Below, piece by piece: positions 35,359-43,831 of a stretch of 64,000 nt of DNA; the first letter of the stretch is position 1; the number at the start of each line of letters is the position of its first letter. Location of the stretch: NCBI RefSeq assembly GCF_015070375.1, contig NZ_JADCLL010000002.1, positions 1-64,000 of the forward strand. Reading direction: 5' to 3'. The position numbers and the translations under genes were made by a program. The DNA is from Nocardioides kribbensis. Lineage in GTDB: Bacteria > Actinomycetota > Actinomycetes > Propionibacteriales > Nocardioidaceae. The notes beneath the pieces were generated by a model, which saw only the letters and a program-made list of their open reading frames with translations, was not told the DNA's origin and ran no database searches.

Positions 35359-36104
35359 CCTCGCCCTCGGAGCAGCACCCGGGCGGCGTGGACGGGGCCG
35401 ACGCCACCGATGCGACCGACGCTCCCGACGGGCGTACGGCGGACCTCGGCTTCGCCCGTCTCGACCTCGACCGGGCCGCGCGCACCGGCGACCCGGAGGT
35501 CGTCTTCGGGCAGGGCAAGACCCCCGCGCAGGTCGTCGCCATCCTGCGCCGCCTGCACGCCGAGCACCCCGACCGCGCGGTGCTCGCCACGCGGCTGGCC
35601 CCCGAGGCGCTCGCCGCGCTCGCCGAGGAGCTGCCCCAGGCCGCGCTGCACCCGGTGGCCCGCGCGGCCACCCTCGGTCCGCTCCCGACGCCCGCCGGGC
35701 GGGTGCTGGTCGTGGCGGCCGGCACCTCCGACGCCCCCGTCGCGGCCGAGGCCGAGCTCACCGTGCGGGTGCACGGCGCCGGGGTCGAGCGCATCGACGA
35801 CGTCGGCGTCGCGGGCCTGCACCGCCTGCTCGCCGTGCGCGAGCGGCTCGAGGCGGCCGACTGCCTGGTCGTGGTGGCCGGCATGGAGGGCGCCCTGCCC
35901 TCGGTGGTCGGCGGGCTGGTCGGGGTGCCGCTGGTCGCCTGCCCCACCTCCGTCGGCTACGGCGCCTCGCTCGGCGGGGTCACCGCCCTGCTGGCCATGC
36001 TCAGCTCCTGCGCGCCCGGCGTGAGCGTCGTCAACGTCGACAACGGCTACGGCGCCGGCGTATTCGCCGCCCGCGTGGCCCGACGGGCAGCGCCGCGCCC
36101 GTGA
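35355..36104 (+). CDS. larB: Pyridinium-3,5-biscarboxylic acid mononucleotide synthase LarB
   Basis: LarB carboxylates and hydrolyses nicotinic acid adenine dinucleotide in the first step of nickel-pincer nucleotide synthesis. The 249-residue protein shows the AIR-carboxylase-like core: VVFGQGKTPAQVVAIL, VLVVAAGTSDAPVAAEAEL, VVVAGMEGALPSVV and SVGYGASLGGVTALL. A low-complexity Asp/Ala N-terminus of about 30 residues precedes it. ATG 35355 overlaps the pheA stop. larC follows with another four-base overlap. No larA or larE is in the window. Confidence 0.93.
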   Translation: MTSPSEQHPGGVDGADATDATDAPDGRTADLGFARLDLDRAARTGDPEVVFGQGKTPAQVVAILRRLHAEHPDRAVLATRLAPEALAALAEELPQAALHPVARAATLGPLPTPAGRVLVVAAGTSDAPVAAEAELTVRVHGAGVERIDDVGVAGLHRLLAVRERLEAADCLVVVAGMEGALPSVVGGLVGVPLVACPTSVGYGASLGGVTALLAMLSSCAPGVSVVNVDNGYGAGVFAARVARRAAPRP

Positions 36105-37468
36105 GCGACCCCGACGCCTCGAGCAGCGACCACCTCGGGCGGCCCGCCGGCCGCCCGAGCGGCGCGGGCGAGGCGGGCGGCGCGGGCGAGGCGGGCGGCG
36201 CGGGCCAGGACGGCGCCGCAGGCGCCGCGGGCGCGTCGGCCTGGGTCGACGCCTCCTCCGGCGCGAGCGGCGACATGCTCCTCGGCGCCCTGCTGGGCGC
36301 GGGGGTGCCGCTGGCGGTGCTGCAGGCGGCCGTCGACGCGGTCTCCCCCGAGCCGGTGCGCCTCGAGGTGGAGCGGGTGCGGCGCGGCGGGTTCGCGGCC
36401 GTGCGCTGCCACGTCGTCGTCGCCGACTCCACCACCCACCGCACGTGGCGCGACGTGCGCGCCCTCCTCGGCGCCGCCGACCTCGCGCCGGCCGTCCGCG
36501 ACCTCGCGCTGGCGGTCTTCGCCCGCCTCGCGGCGGCCGAGGGCGCCGTGCACGGCCACCCCGCCGACGAGGTGCACTTCCACGAGGTCGGCGCCCTCGA
36601 CGCCATCGCCGACGTGGTGGGTGTCTGCGCCGGCGTGGTCCACCTCGGCCTCCACCCCGGAGCGCATCCCGGTGGGCTCACCGTCAGCCCGGTCGCGGTG
36701 GGGTCGGGCACGGTGCGCAGCGCCCACGGCGTGCTGCCGGTGCCGCCGCCCGCGGTCGTGGAGCTGCTGCGCGGCGCCCCGTCGTACGCCGGACCGGCCG
36801 GCGCCCCCGCCCAGGAGCTGTGCACCCCCACCGGGGCGGCCCTGCTCACCACGCTGGCCGCCGGCTGGGGACCCCAGCCGCCGCTGCGCGTCTCCGCGGT
36901 CGGCGTCGGCGCCGGCGGGCGCGACCCGGCCGGCCACGCCAACGTGCTCCGTCTGCTCCTCGGCGACGCCGTCGACGTCGACGCCCGAGCGGGCGGCCCG
37001 GGGGGCGCGCCCGGCGCGGGCGACACCACCACCGAGGTCGTGCTGGAGACCAACGTCGACGACCTCGACCCCCGCGTGTGGCCGGGCGTGCTCGACGCTC
37101 TGCTCGCGGCCGGGGCGGCCGACGCATGGCTGACCCCGGTGCTGATGAAGAAGGGCCGCCCCGCCCACACCCTGTCGGTGCTGGTCGTGCCGGCCCGCGT
37201 CGCCGCCGTGCGCGACGTAGTGCTGCGCGAGACCTCCGCCATCGGGCTGCGCGAGCACCCCGTCACCAAGCACGCGCTCCCCCGCACCCTCGCCGGCGTC
37301 GACCTCGACGGCCACCGCGTCGCGGTCAAGCTCTCCACCCTCGACGGCCGCGTCGTCACCGCCCAGCCCGAGTGGGACGACGTCGCCCGCGCCGCCACCG
37401 CCCTCGGCCTGCCCGCCCGCACCGTGCTCGCCCGCGCCGCCGCCCTGGCCCGCGACCTGCTCGACTGA
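36101..37468 (+). CDS. larC: Nickel insertion protein LarC
   Basis: LarC inserts nickel into the sulfurated pincer nucleotide. The single 455-residue protein has WVDASSGASGDMLLGALL near the start, the H-x-H-E-x-G segment (EVHFHEVGALDAIADVVG), CTPTGAALLTTLA, and a C-terminal half with ETNVDDLDPRVW and TPVLMKKGRPAHTL. A Gly/Ala repeat (EAGGAGEAGGAG) sits in the N-terminal extension. GTG 36101 overlaps larB by four bases. The LarE sulfurtransferase must be encoded elsewhere if the cofactor is made. Confidence 0.93.
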   Translation: MSDPDASSSDHLGRPAGRPSGAGEAGGAGEAGGAGQDGAAGAAGASAWVDASSGASGDMLLGALLGAGVPLAVLQAAVDAVSPEPVRLEVERVRRGGFAAVRCHVVVADSTTHRTWRDVRALLGAADLAPAVRDLALAVFARLAAAEGAVHGHPADEVHFHEVGALDAIADVVGVCAGVVHLGLHPGAHPGGLTVSPVAVGSGTVRSAHGVLPVPPPAVVELLRGAPSYAGPAGAPAQELCTPTGAALLTTLAAGWGPQPPLRVSAVGVGAGGRDPAGHANVLRLLLGDAVDVDARAGGPGGAPGAGDTTTEVVLETNVDDLDPRVWPGVLDALLAAGAADAWLTPVLMKKGRPAHTLSVLVVPARVAAVRDVVLRETSAIGLREHPVTKHALPRTLAGVDLDGHRVAVKLSTLDGRVVTAQPEWDDVARAATALGLPARTVLARAAALARDLLD

Positions 37469-37511
37469 GCCCCGCCCGATCCGCACCCGCGCCCGCGCCC
37501 GCGCCGCGTCT

Positions 37512-37575
37512 TACTGACCGTTGCGACCACTACCCGACAGTCACCACGCCCTGCCAGTGGTCGCAACGGTCAGTA
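37512..37575. repeat. Long inverted repeat between larC and arcA
   Basis: The 20-base arms TACTGACCGTTGCGACCACT (37512-37531) and AGTGGTCGCAACGGTCAGTA (37556-37575) are perfect complements around a 24-base loop. It lies 43 bases after the larC stop and 95 before arcA. It could be the operon terminator, but there is no T-run and the arms are long, more like a palindromic repeat element. Confidence 0.8.
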
Positions 37576-37670
37576 GGACGTGAACGCGTGCGAGGTCGCC
37601 GGCGGCCCCCTCCGCGCACCACGCGGTGGGCCAGCGGCGCGCGACCGGCGTACCTCTCTAGGCTGGGCCC

Positions 37671-38909
37671 ATGACCTCGACGCACGAGAACCCGACGCAC
37701 TACGCCGACAGCGAGGTCGGGCGGCTGCGCACGGTGATGCTGCACCGCCCCGGCGACGAGCTGAAGCGCCTCACGCCGCGCAACAACGACCGCCTCCTCT
37801 TCGACGGCCTGCCCTGGGTGGCGCGCGCGCAGGAGGAGCACGACGCCTTCGCGGAGGCGCTGCGGGCGCGCGACGTGGAGGTGCTCTACCTCACCGAGCT
37901 GCTCGCCGAGACCCTCGAGAGCGAGTCGGCGCGCAACCACGCCATCACCACCGGCCTGTCGGGTCTGCACCTGGGCGACACTCTGCGCACCTACCTCTCC
38001 CGCGCGCTGCGCGACGCGACGCCGAGCGAGCTGGCCGGCCACCTCACCGCCGGCATCCGCAACGACGAGGTGCGCGGCGGCCACGGCCTGGTGACCTCGC
38101 TGCTGGCCAGCGACGACTTCCTGGTCGACCCGCTGCCCAACCTGCTCTTCACCCGCGACTCCAGCGTGTGGGTGCGCAACCGGGTCGCGATCACCTCGCT
38201 GGCCATGCCCGCGCGGCGCCGCGAGACCCAGCTGACCGAGCTGATCTACACCGAGCACCCGCGCTTCGCCGGCTCGCTGCGCATCCACGGCTGGCACGCC
38301 GAGCACGTCGAGGGCGGCGACGTGCTGCTGCTGGCCCCCGGTGTCATCGCCATCGGCGTCGGGGAGCGCACCACCCCCGCCGGCGTCGAGTCGCTGGCGC
38401 GTCAGGTCTTCCACGCCGACCTGGCCCACACCGTGCTGGCGGTGCCGATCGCGCAGGAGCGCGCGACGATGCACCTCGACACGATCTGCACGCTGGTCGA
38501 CGTCGACAAGATCGTGATGTACCCCAACGTCGCGCACACCCTGCAGGCCTACACCGTCACCGCCGCCGACCCCGCCGCCGGCGAGGACGAACTGGTGCTG
38601 CGGGTCGGCGAGCCGCGGCCCTTCCTGGAGGCCGCCGCCGACGCCATGGGCATCGACCAGCTGCACCAGATCGACACCGGCCTCGACCCGGTCACCGCCG
38701 AGCGCGAGCAGTGGGACGACGGCAACAACACCCTCGCCCTCGCCCCCCGGGTCGCCGTCGCCTACGAGCGCAACGACGAGACCAACGCCCGCCTCGAGGA
38801 CGCCGGGATCGAGGTCGTCCGCATCGCCGGCTCCGAGCTCGGCTCCGGGCGCGGCGGCCCGCGCTGCATGAGCTGCCCCGTCACCCGCGACCCGCTGCCG
38901 ACCGCCTGA
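37671..38909 (+). CDS. arcA: Arginine deiminase
   Basis: ArcA hydrolyses arginine to citrulline and ammonia. The 412-residue length is right. The substrate-binding F-T-R-D-S ([12 protein letters not shown], about 155-166), EGGDVLLL near residue 217, and the catalytic Cys in [15 protein letters not shown] near the C-terminus are all visible. No arcB, arcC or arcD is adjacent, so this enzyme may work outside a standard arginine-fermentation operon. ATG 37671 follows TAGGCT by six bases. Confidence 0.95.
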   Translation: MTSTHENPTHYADSEVGRLRTVMLHRPGDELKRLTPRNNDRLLFDGLPWVARAQEEHDAFAEALRARDVEVLYLTELLAETLESESARNHAITTGLSGLHLGDTLRTYLSRALRDATPSELAGHLTAGIRNDEVRGGHGLVTSLLASDDFLVDPLPNLLFTRDSSVWVRNRVAITSLAMPARRRETQLTELIYTEHPRFAGSLRIHGWHAEHVEGGDVLLLAPGVIAIGVGERTTPAGVESLARQVFHADLAHTVLAVPIAQERATMHLDTICTLVDVDKIVMYPNVAHTLQAYTVTAADPAAGEDELVLRVGEPRPFLEAAADAMGIDQLHQIDTGLDPVTAEREQWDDGNNTLALAPRVAVAYERNDETNARLEDAGIEVVRIAGSELGSGRGGPRCMSCPVTRDPLPTA

Positions 38910-39217
38910 CCCGCACCGCGCCGGCCCGAAAGCCGACCGGCCGGTCGCGCCACCCGACCAGACCACCCGGGCGGCGCGGCCGCATCGGCGTACGCCTGCT
39001 GTAACGCGCAGTTACACTTCCTCCCGACCCGTCGTGACGGGGCGGCAGTCGCGCGCACCGGGCGTCACCACGGGGCCGCTGCGGCGGCCGCGGCCACGGC
39101 GCGGCCGACCCGCTCGCCGTCGGGCCCCCGGACCGCTTGCCACGCGGCAGCGACTCCGGGAGGATCCCGCGCGGGGAGCACCACGCGACACGCACGCACC
39201 AGGAAGAGGCACCAGCC
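38910..39217. promoter_or_regulatory. Upstream region of the cNMP-binding gene, with TGTAAC-N5-GTTACA
   Basis: These 308 bases hold the inverted repeat TGTAAC (39000-39005) and GTTACA (39011-39016) around GCGCA, about 200 bases before the next start. It is an operator-like site with an odd 5-base spacer. A GGAAGAGG ribosome site lies at 39202-39209. No small gene was found. Confidence 0.5.
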
Positions 39218-39595
39218 ATGGCCGACTCGTTCTTCAGCGCCTTCAGCCCGGCGGAGATCGCCAAGATCAGCTCCGCCGGCACCCGGGTGACCCTGCCCGA
39301 GGGCTGGTCGCCGATCTGGGAGCGCACCCCCGCTGACAAGGCCTACGTCATCCTCTCCGGCACCGTCTCGGTGCGCCACAAGGGCACCGAGATCGCCCAG
39401 CTCGGCGAGGGCGACATCATGGGCGAGGCCGCCCTGATGAACCACTCGCTGCGCACCGCCAGCGTCGTCGCCCTCACCCCCCTGGAGCTCATCCACTTCA
39501 CCGACGACGCGATCGCGCGGCTGCGTGTGGAGATGCCGAAGTTCTCCGACGCGCTCGAGTCCGTGGCGCGCGAGCGCTTCGGCGACAAGTCCTGA
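39218..39595 (+). CDS. Stand-alone cyclic-nucleotide-binding domain protein (125 aa)
   Basis: The protein is one cNMP-binding beta-barrel and little else: VILSGTVSVRHKGTEIAQLG, then a phosphate-binding cassette G-D-I-M-G-E-A-A-L-M-N-H-S-L-R-T-A, with the G-E pair and Arg typical of cNMP sites. There is no HTH, so it is not a CRP-type regulator on its own. ATG 39218 has AGGAAGAGG upstream. It is followed after 13 bases by an adenylate/guanylate cyclase gene, so the pair probably makes and senses the same signal. Confidence 0.88.
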   Translation: MADSFFSAFSPAEIAKISSAGTRVTLPEGWSPIWERTPADKAYVILSGTVSVRHKGTEIAQLGEGDIMGEAALMNHSLRTASVVALTPLELIHFTDDAIARLRVEMPKFSDALESVARERFGDKS

Positions 39596-39608
39596 CCCCG
39601 CGTACGCC

Positions 39609-40997
39609 GTGAGCCGCCGCGACGCCGACCGCCCCGGTGACCGGCGCCGGTCGGGCGAGCGCGCGGCGGTCGACGGCGCGACCGACGCGGCCGGCCCCGT
39701 GGGCGAGGCAGCCGCGGTCGCCTCGGCGGCCCCGACCGACGGGACCGCCCCGGGCGGCGCCGGCGCGGCCGACGGCCCGGCCGACGGCCGGACTGACGGC
39801 GCGGCGGGTGAAGGTTCGGGAGAGGACCGCGACGTCGACCCGGCGGTGCTGGCCGCGGCCCTGGCGCCCCTGGAGACCTACCTGCTCGGCGAGCCACCGA
39901 GCCTGACCCGGCGCCAGGTCGCGGAGCGGGCCGGTGTGCCCTCGGAGCTCGCCGAGGAGCTGTGGCGGCTGCTGGGCTTCCCGACCGCCGGTGACGACGA
40001 CGTCGCCTTCACCGCCGCCGACGTGCAGGCGCTGCGGTGGAGCAGCGACCTGGTGCGCCTGGGGGTGCTGAGCCCCGAGCGCCAGTCGGCGCTGGTGCGC
40101 ACCTGGGGCCGCAGCTACGCCCGCCTCGCGGAGTGGCAGGCCGCGCTGCTGGCCGACGTGACCCTGGAGTCGGCGCGGGCGGTCGGCGGCGAAGGCGGGC
40201 CCGGCGGGCGCGACCCCGCCGAGACCCTCGCCGTGCTCGCCACCGAGGCGCTCGAGCGCGTCGAGCACCTGCAGTCCTACGTGTGGCGCCGCCACCTGGC
40301 CACGGCCACCAGCCGCCTGCTCGCCGTCGACACCACCGGCGCCGCCGGCACCCAGACCTCCGCGATGGCGGTCTGCTTCGTCGACATCGTCGGTTACACC
40401 TCGCGCTCCAAGTCCCTCGGCGACGCCGAGCTGGTCGCATGGCTGGAGGGCTTCGAGGCCGCCGTCTCCGACCTCGTCGTGCAGGCGGGCGGCCGGGTGA
40501 TCAAGAACATCGGCGACGAGGTGCTCTTCGTCGCCGACGACGTCGCCGCCACCGTCGACGTCGCCCTGGCCATGGCCGCCCGCGGCGAGGACGAGCACGA
40601 CGACTTCCCCGCCGTGCGGGCCGGTGTCGCCCACGGCGACGTGGTCAGCCGCCTCGGCGACGTCTTCGGGCCCACCGTCAACGTCGCCTCCCGGCTGACC
40701 TCCGTCGCCCGACCCGGCGCCGTGCTCGTCGACCGCGGCGCCCACGACGTGCTCACCGGCGCCGACCGGGGTGAGGCCGACGACCGGGACGGCGACGACG
40801 GCGGCGGCGACGGCACCGGGCACGGGCGCGACGAGCGACCCGACACCGACACTGACGCCGACAACGACGCGGGCACCAGGCCCGCCGGCACCGGACCGCC
40901 GGGCGACGGGGCTGCGGCGTACCGCTTCAAGCGGCTGCGGCGGGTCTCGGTGAAGGGCTACTCCCGCCTGCCCGCCTACGTCGTGCGTCCCCGCTGA
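39609..40997 (+). CDS. Class III adenylate/guanylate cyclase (462 aa)
   Basis: The cyclase domain (about 255-385 plus an end segment) shows a metal-binding Asp in FVDIVGYTSRS, the second metal site and substrate Lys in VIKNIGDEVLF, and GPTVNVASRL carrying the transition-state N and R. Lys in K-N-I-G-D-E favours ATP. The N-terminal part holds a disordered Ala/Gly/Asp stretch and a HTH-like region (LTRRQVAERAGVPSELAEEL) as in actinobacterial MerR-like cyclases. A long Asp-rich insert interrupts the end of the domain. GTG 39609 was chosen, 13 bases after the cNMP-protein stop. Confidence 0.9.
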   Translation: MSRRDADRPGDRRRSGERAAVDGATDAAGPVGEAAAVASAAPTDGTAPGGAGAADGPADGRTDGAAGEGSGEDRDVDPAVLAAALAPLETYLLGEPPSLTRRQVAERAGVPSELAEELWRLLGFPTAGDDDVAFTAADVQALRWSSDLVRLGVLSPERQSALVRTWGRSYARLAEWQAALLADVTLESARAVGGEGGPGGRDPAETLAVLATEALERVEHLQSYVWRRHLATATSRLLAVDTTGAAGTQTSAMAVCFVDIVGYTSRSKSLGDAELVAWLEGFEAAVSDLVVQAGGRVIKNIGDEVLFVADDVAATVDVALAMAARGEDEHDDFPAVRAGVAHGDVVSRLGDVFGPTVNVASRLTSVARPGAVLVDRGAHDVLTGADRGEADDRDGDDGGGDGTGHGRDERPDTDTDADNDAGTRPAGTGPPGDGAAAYRFKRLRRVSVKGYSRLPAYVVRPR

Positions 40998-41140
40998 CCG
41001 CGGGCTCCCGCGGGGGATCGACGCCGCGCCGCGGCGGGCCGTCGCGCTCACGGCGTACCTCGAGCCGACGCCGGGCGGGCGGCTGCTGCGCCGAGGACGA
41101 GGCCGACGTCCAGCCCGGTCACACCGGCCCCACGGGTCAC

Positions 41141-41228
41141 ACCGGTCGGCCCGGACCCGCACCTGTCGGCCGACGCGTGGGTCGACAGGTGCGGGTTTCA
41201 CCAGCCGGCTGGTGAAACCCGCCGAGCC
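41141..41228. repeat. Dispersed double-hairpin element, copy 2
   Basis: The same element as at 34001. The first hairpin has a 14-base stem (41155-41168 with 41183-41196). The second is a perfect 28-base palindrome at 41193-41220, starting GGGTTTCACCAGCC. It lies between converging genes (cyclase and SEC-C protein), starting 143 bases after the cyclase stop. Confidence 0.9.
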
Positions 41229-41238
41229 GGCCCAGCCC

Positions 41239-42189
41239 TCAGCGGATGGTCAGCTGCCGGTTGGCCAGGCCGTTGCGGGCCGAGCGCTCCTCGGGGGTGA
41301 GGGGCGCGTCGTCGGCGAGGGCGGCGGCGAGGTCGGCGGCGTACTGCGCGGCCGGCTCCTCGAGCGCCTCGGGGCCGGTGCCGACGGGCAGGTCCCAGAC
41401 GGGGGCGAGCAGGCCGTGGGCGCGGAACATGCCGACCAGGCGCGAGCCGGGGGCGATGTCGTCCTTGCCGGCGGCGTGCAGGCGGGCGAGGGCGTCGAGC
41501 AGCCGGTCCTCGGGCTCGGGCATGACCCAGCGCAGGTGCTCCTTGGTGCCGACGTTGGTCCAGTACGCCGACTCCACCGAGGTCAGCCTGGCCGTCGGGG
41601 CGGCGGCCTCGTTGGCCTGCTCCAGCGCGGCGGCCATGCCGTCGCGGTCGTCGACGTCGGCGATCCAGTAGTCGAAGCCCTCGTGCACGGTGACGTCGAG
41701 CGTGCCGCCCTCGACGAGGTCCTGCAGGCGGGGGCCCTCGCCGGGGTCGCCGGTGAGCCCGACGATGCCGGCCTCGCCGCGCTCGGCCTGCTCGAGGGCC
41801 TTGGTGAGCACGGCGCCGAGGTCGCGGGCGGGGTCGCCGAAGTTGTGCTGCACCTGCAGGCCCAGCCACACCTCGCCGGAGTCGCGCACCATGGCGGGCG
41901 CGGCCATCGGCAGCAGCGAGCAGAGCGTGACGGCGCGCCCGGAGCCGGTGACGCCGTCCTTGAGGGTCAGCGGGGCGGTGCCGGCGGGCACGAGCTCGCG
42001 CAGCGCGATGACGTCGCACTCCGAGGGCAGGCCCTCGAAGGGGCGGTTGACGAAGGTCGCCGCGGGACCGCCGGGGGCGCCGTGGCAGGCCTTGTAGCGC
42101 TTGCCGGAGCCGCAGGGGCAGGGCTGGCGTGGGCCGACCTCGCCGGGGGTGGTGGTCTCACGGGCCTTGGTGCGGGACTTCTTCGCCAT
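41239..42189 (-). CDS. DUF5926 protein with N-terminal SEC-C metal-binding motif (316 aa)
   Basis: The first 45 residues are basic and carry the SEC-C zinc motif C-P-C-G-S-G-K-R-Y-K-A-C-H (about 24-36), as at the end of SecA. The remaining 270 residues are an actinobacterial domain of unknown function (DUF5926). ATG 42189 follows TAGGTT by seven bases. A link to secretion or ribosome contact is inferred only from the motif. Confidence 0.85.
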   Translation of the reverse strand: MAKKSRTKARETTTPGEVGPRQPCPCGSGKRYKACHGAPGGPAATFVNRPFEGLPSECDVIALRELVPAGTAPLTLKDGVTGSGRAVTLCSLLPMAAPAMVRDSGEVWLGLQVQHNFGDPARDLGAVLTKALEQAERGEAGIVGLTGDPGEGPRLQDLVEGGTLDVTVHEGFDYWIADVDDRDGMAAALEQANEAAAPTARLTSVESAYWTNVGTKEHLRWVMPEPEDRLLDALARLHAAGKDDIAPGSRLVGMFRAHGLLAPVWDLPVGTGPEALEEPAAQYAADLAAALADDAPLTPEERSARNGLANRQLTIR

Positions 42190-42199
42190 GGGCGTGAAC

Positions 42200-43090
42200 C
42201 TATACGCCGCCCCCCGACCCGTCGGCGCCGGTGCGTCCCCGCGCCTCGAGCAGGTCGAGCAGGTAGGCCGGCCGGTCGGTGATGACCGCCTCCACCCCGA
42301 GCCGCACGCACAGGTCGAGCTGGTCGCGGGTGTTGACCGTCCACACGTGCATCCGCCGCCCCGAGGCCGTGATCCGCGGGCCGAGCCGCGGGTGCCCGGC
42401 GAGCACCTCGACGCCGGGCCCGACCCGCCAGTCGGGGCCGATCACGCGGTGCACCATCGGCCAGAGCGCGGCCTTGTCGAGCAGCATCACCAGCGGCACG
42501 GCGGGCGCGAGCCGCTCCACGCGCTGCAGGGCGGTGTGGGAGAAGCTCATCACCCGCGCCGGGGTGCCCGGGCGGTCCCACCCGAAGTCGCGCAGCACGT
42601 CGACGAGCCGGCGCTCCACCAGCCCGCCGTACCTCGTGGGGTGCTTGGTCTCGATCGCCAGCTCCACCCGCCGGTCGTAGTCGGCGGCCACCTCGCACAG
42701 CCGGCGCAGGGTCAGCACGGTGTCGTGGGCGGGGTCGCGCTCGGGCGCCTCGTCGTCGAGGTCGGCCCACGGGTGCTTCCACGAGGCGAAGTCGAGCTCG
42801 GAGAGCTGGGCCAGCTCCATGGTCGAGACCGCCCCCTCGGCGCTCGCGGTGCGTCGCAGCGTGCGGTCGTGCACGCAGACCAGGTGCCCGTCGGCGGTCA
42901 GGCGTACGTCGCACTCCAGCGCGGCGGCCCCGTCGTCGAGCGCCGCGACGTAGGCCCCCAGCGTGTGCTCGGCGTTGTCGTGGCTGGCCCCGCGGTGCGC
43001 CACGACCTGCGGGAGCGCGCCGGCCGCAGCCGCTGCCGGCCCGGCCCGGGGGCCGTGCGGAGCGTCGGGGCGTCGTGCGCCGGACCTCAT
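42200..43090 (-). CDS. Glycerophosphodiester phosphodiesterase
   Basis: The 296-residue protein has the family signature VVAHRGASHDNAEHTLGAY, metal site A-L-E-C-D-V-R-L-T-A-D-G and catalytic HDRTLRRT, then VELAIETKHP and VNTRDQLDLCVRLGVEAVITDRP. It hydrolyses glycerophosphodiesters to glycerol-3-phosphate and an alcohol. No secretion signal, so cytoplasmic. ATG 43090 follows CACACT by six bases. It lies 10 bases from the SEC-C gene on the same strand. Confidence 0.93.
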   Translation of the reverse strand: MRSGARRPDAPHGPRAGPAAAAAGALPQVVAHRGASHDNAEHTLGAYVAALDDGAAALECDVRLTADGHLVCVHDRTLRRTASAEGAVSTMELAQLSELDFASWKHPWADLDDEAPERDPAHDTVLTLRRLCEVAADYDRRVELAIETKHPTRYGGLVERRLVDVLRDFGWDRPGTPARVMSFSHTALQRVERLAPAVPLVMLLDKAALWPMVHRVIGPDWRVGPGVEVLAGHPRLGPRITASGRRMHVWTVNTRDQLDLCVRLGVEAVITDRPAYLLDLLEARGRTGADGSGGGV

Positions 43091-43203
43091 CGACCCAGTG
43101 TGCTCCTGCCCGCGCCCGCGCGGGTGACGATCGCGTGTCGGGCCGGTCTCGCCCCGTCCGTCCGGACGGTCCGCGGGCCCGTCGGGCCGCGCAGACTGGC
43201 GCC

Positions 43204-43770
43204 ATGACCGCACTCCCGACCGGGCCCTCGACCCAGCCCTCGACCGGGCCCTCCGACCTGCGCGCGCAGGTGCGCGCGGCCCAGGCGCCGCTCAAGCAGC
43301 GCTACCGCGACGACCCCGCCAGCGCCCGCACCCCGCTGCGGGCCCGCGCCGGCTTCGCCGACCCCGGGGTCACCGCGACCGTCGACACCTGGGCCGGCCC
43401 CGCGCGGGCCGGGCTGCACGAGGCCACCGGCGGCGACGGCAGCGACGCCTGCTCCGGCGACATGCTGCTCGAGGCGCTGCTCGCCTGCGCCGGGGTGACC
43501 CTGCGCAGCGTCGCGCTGGCCAGCGGGGTCGACGTGGTCGCGGCCACCGGCACCGCGGAGGCCGTCTTCGACGCCCGCGGGACCCTCGGCGTCGACCGCG
43601 AGGCCCCGGTCGGGGTCACCGACGTCGTCGTGACCTTCGACCTCACCCTGCCCGAGGGCTCCACCGTCGACGAGGAGCAGCTGGCGCGCCTAGCCGCGAC
43701 CACCGAGCGCTACTGCGTCGTGGGGCAGTCGCTGCGCGAGCCGCCGCGGGTCGTCGTACGCCGCGCCTGA
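43204..43770 (+). CDS. OsmC/Ohr-family protein
   Basis: The 188-residue protein has the OsmC pair of cysteines: Cys95 (MLLEALLACAGVTL) and Cys171 (ERYCVVGQSL), plus Cys83 in DACSG. These proteins reduce organic hydroperoxides with a reactive Cys. ATG 43204 follows CAGACT by eight bases. It diverges from the glycerophosphodiesterase gene. Confidence 0.88.
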   Translation: MTALPTGPSTQPSTGPSDLRAQVRAAQAPLKQRYRDDPASARTPLRARAGFADPGVTATVDTWAGPARAGLHEATGGDGSDACSGDMLLEALLACAGVTLRSVALASGVDVVAATGTAEAVFDARGTLGVDREAPVGVTDVVVTFDLTLPEGSTVDEEQLARLAATTERYCVVGQSLREPPRVVVRRA

Positions 43771-43831
43771 CCCCCCGCGCGTGACCCTGCGCCGACCCAC
43801 GCGTCGCCGCCACGCCACCCGGCGGCGCGGG

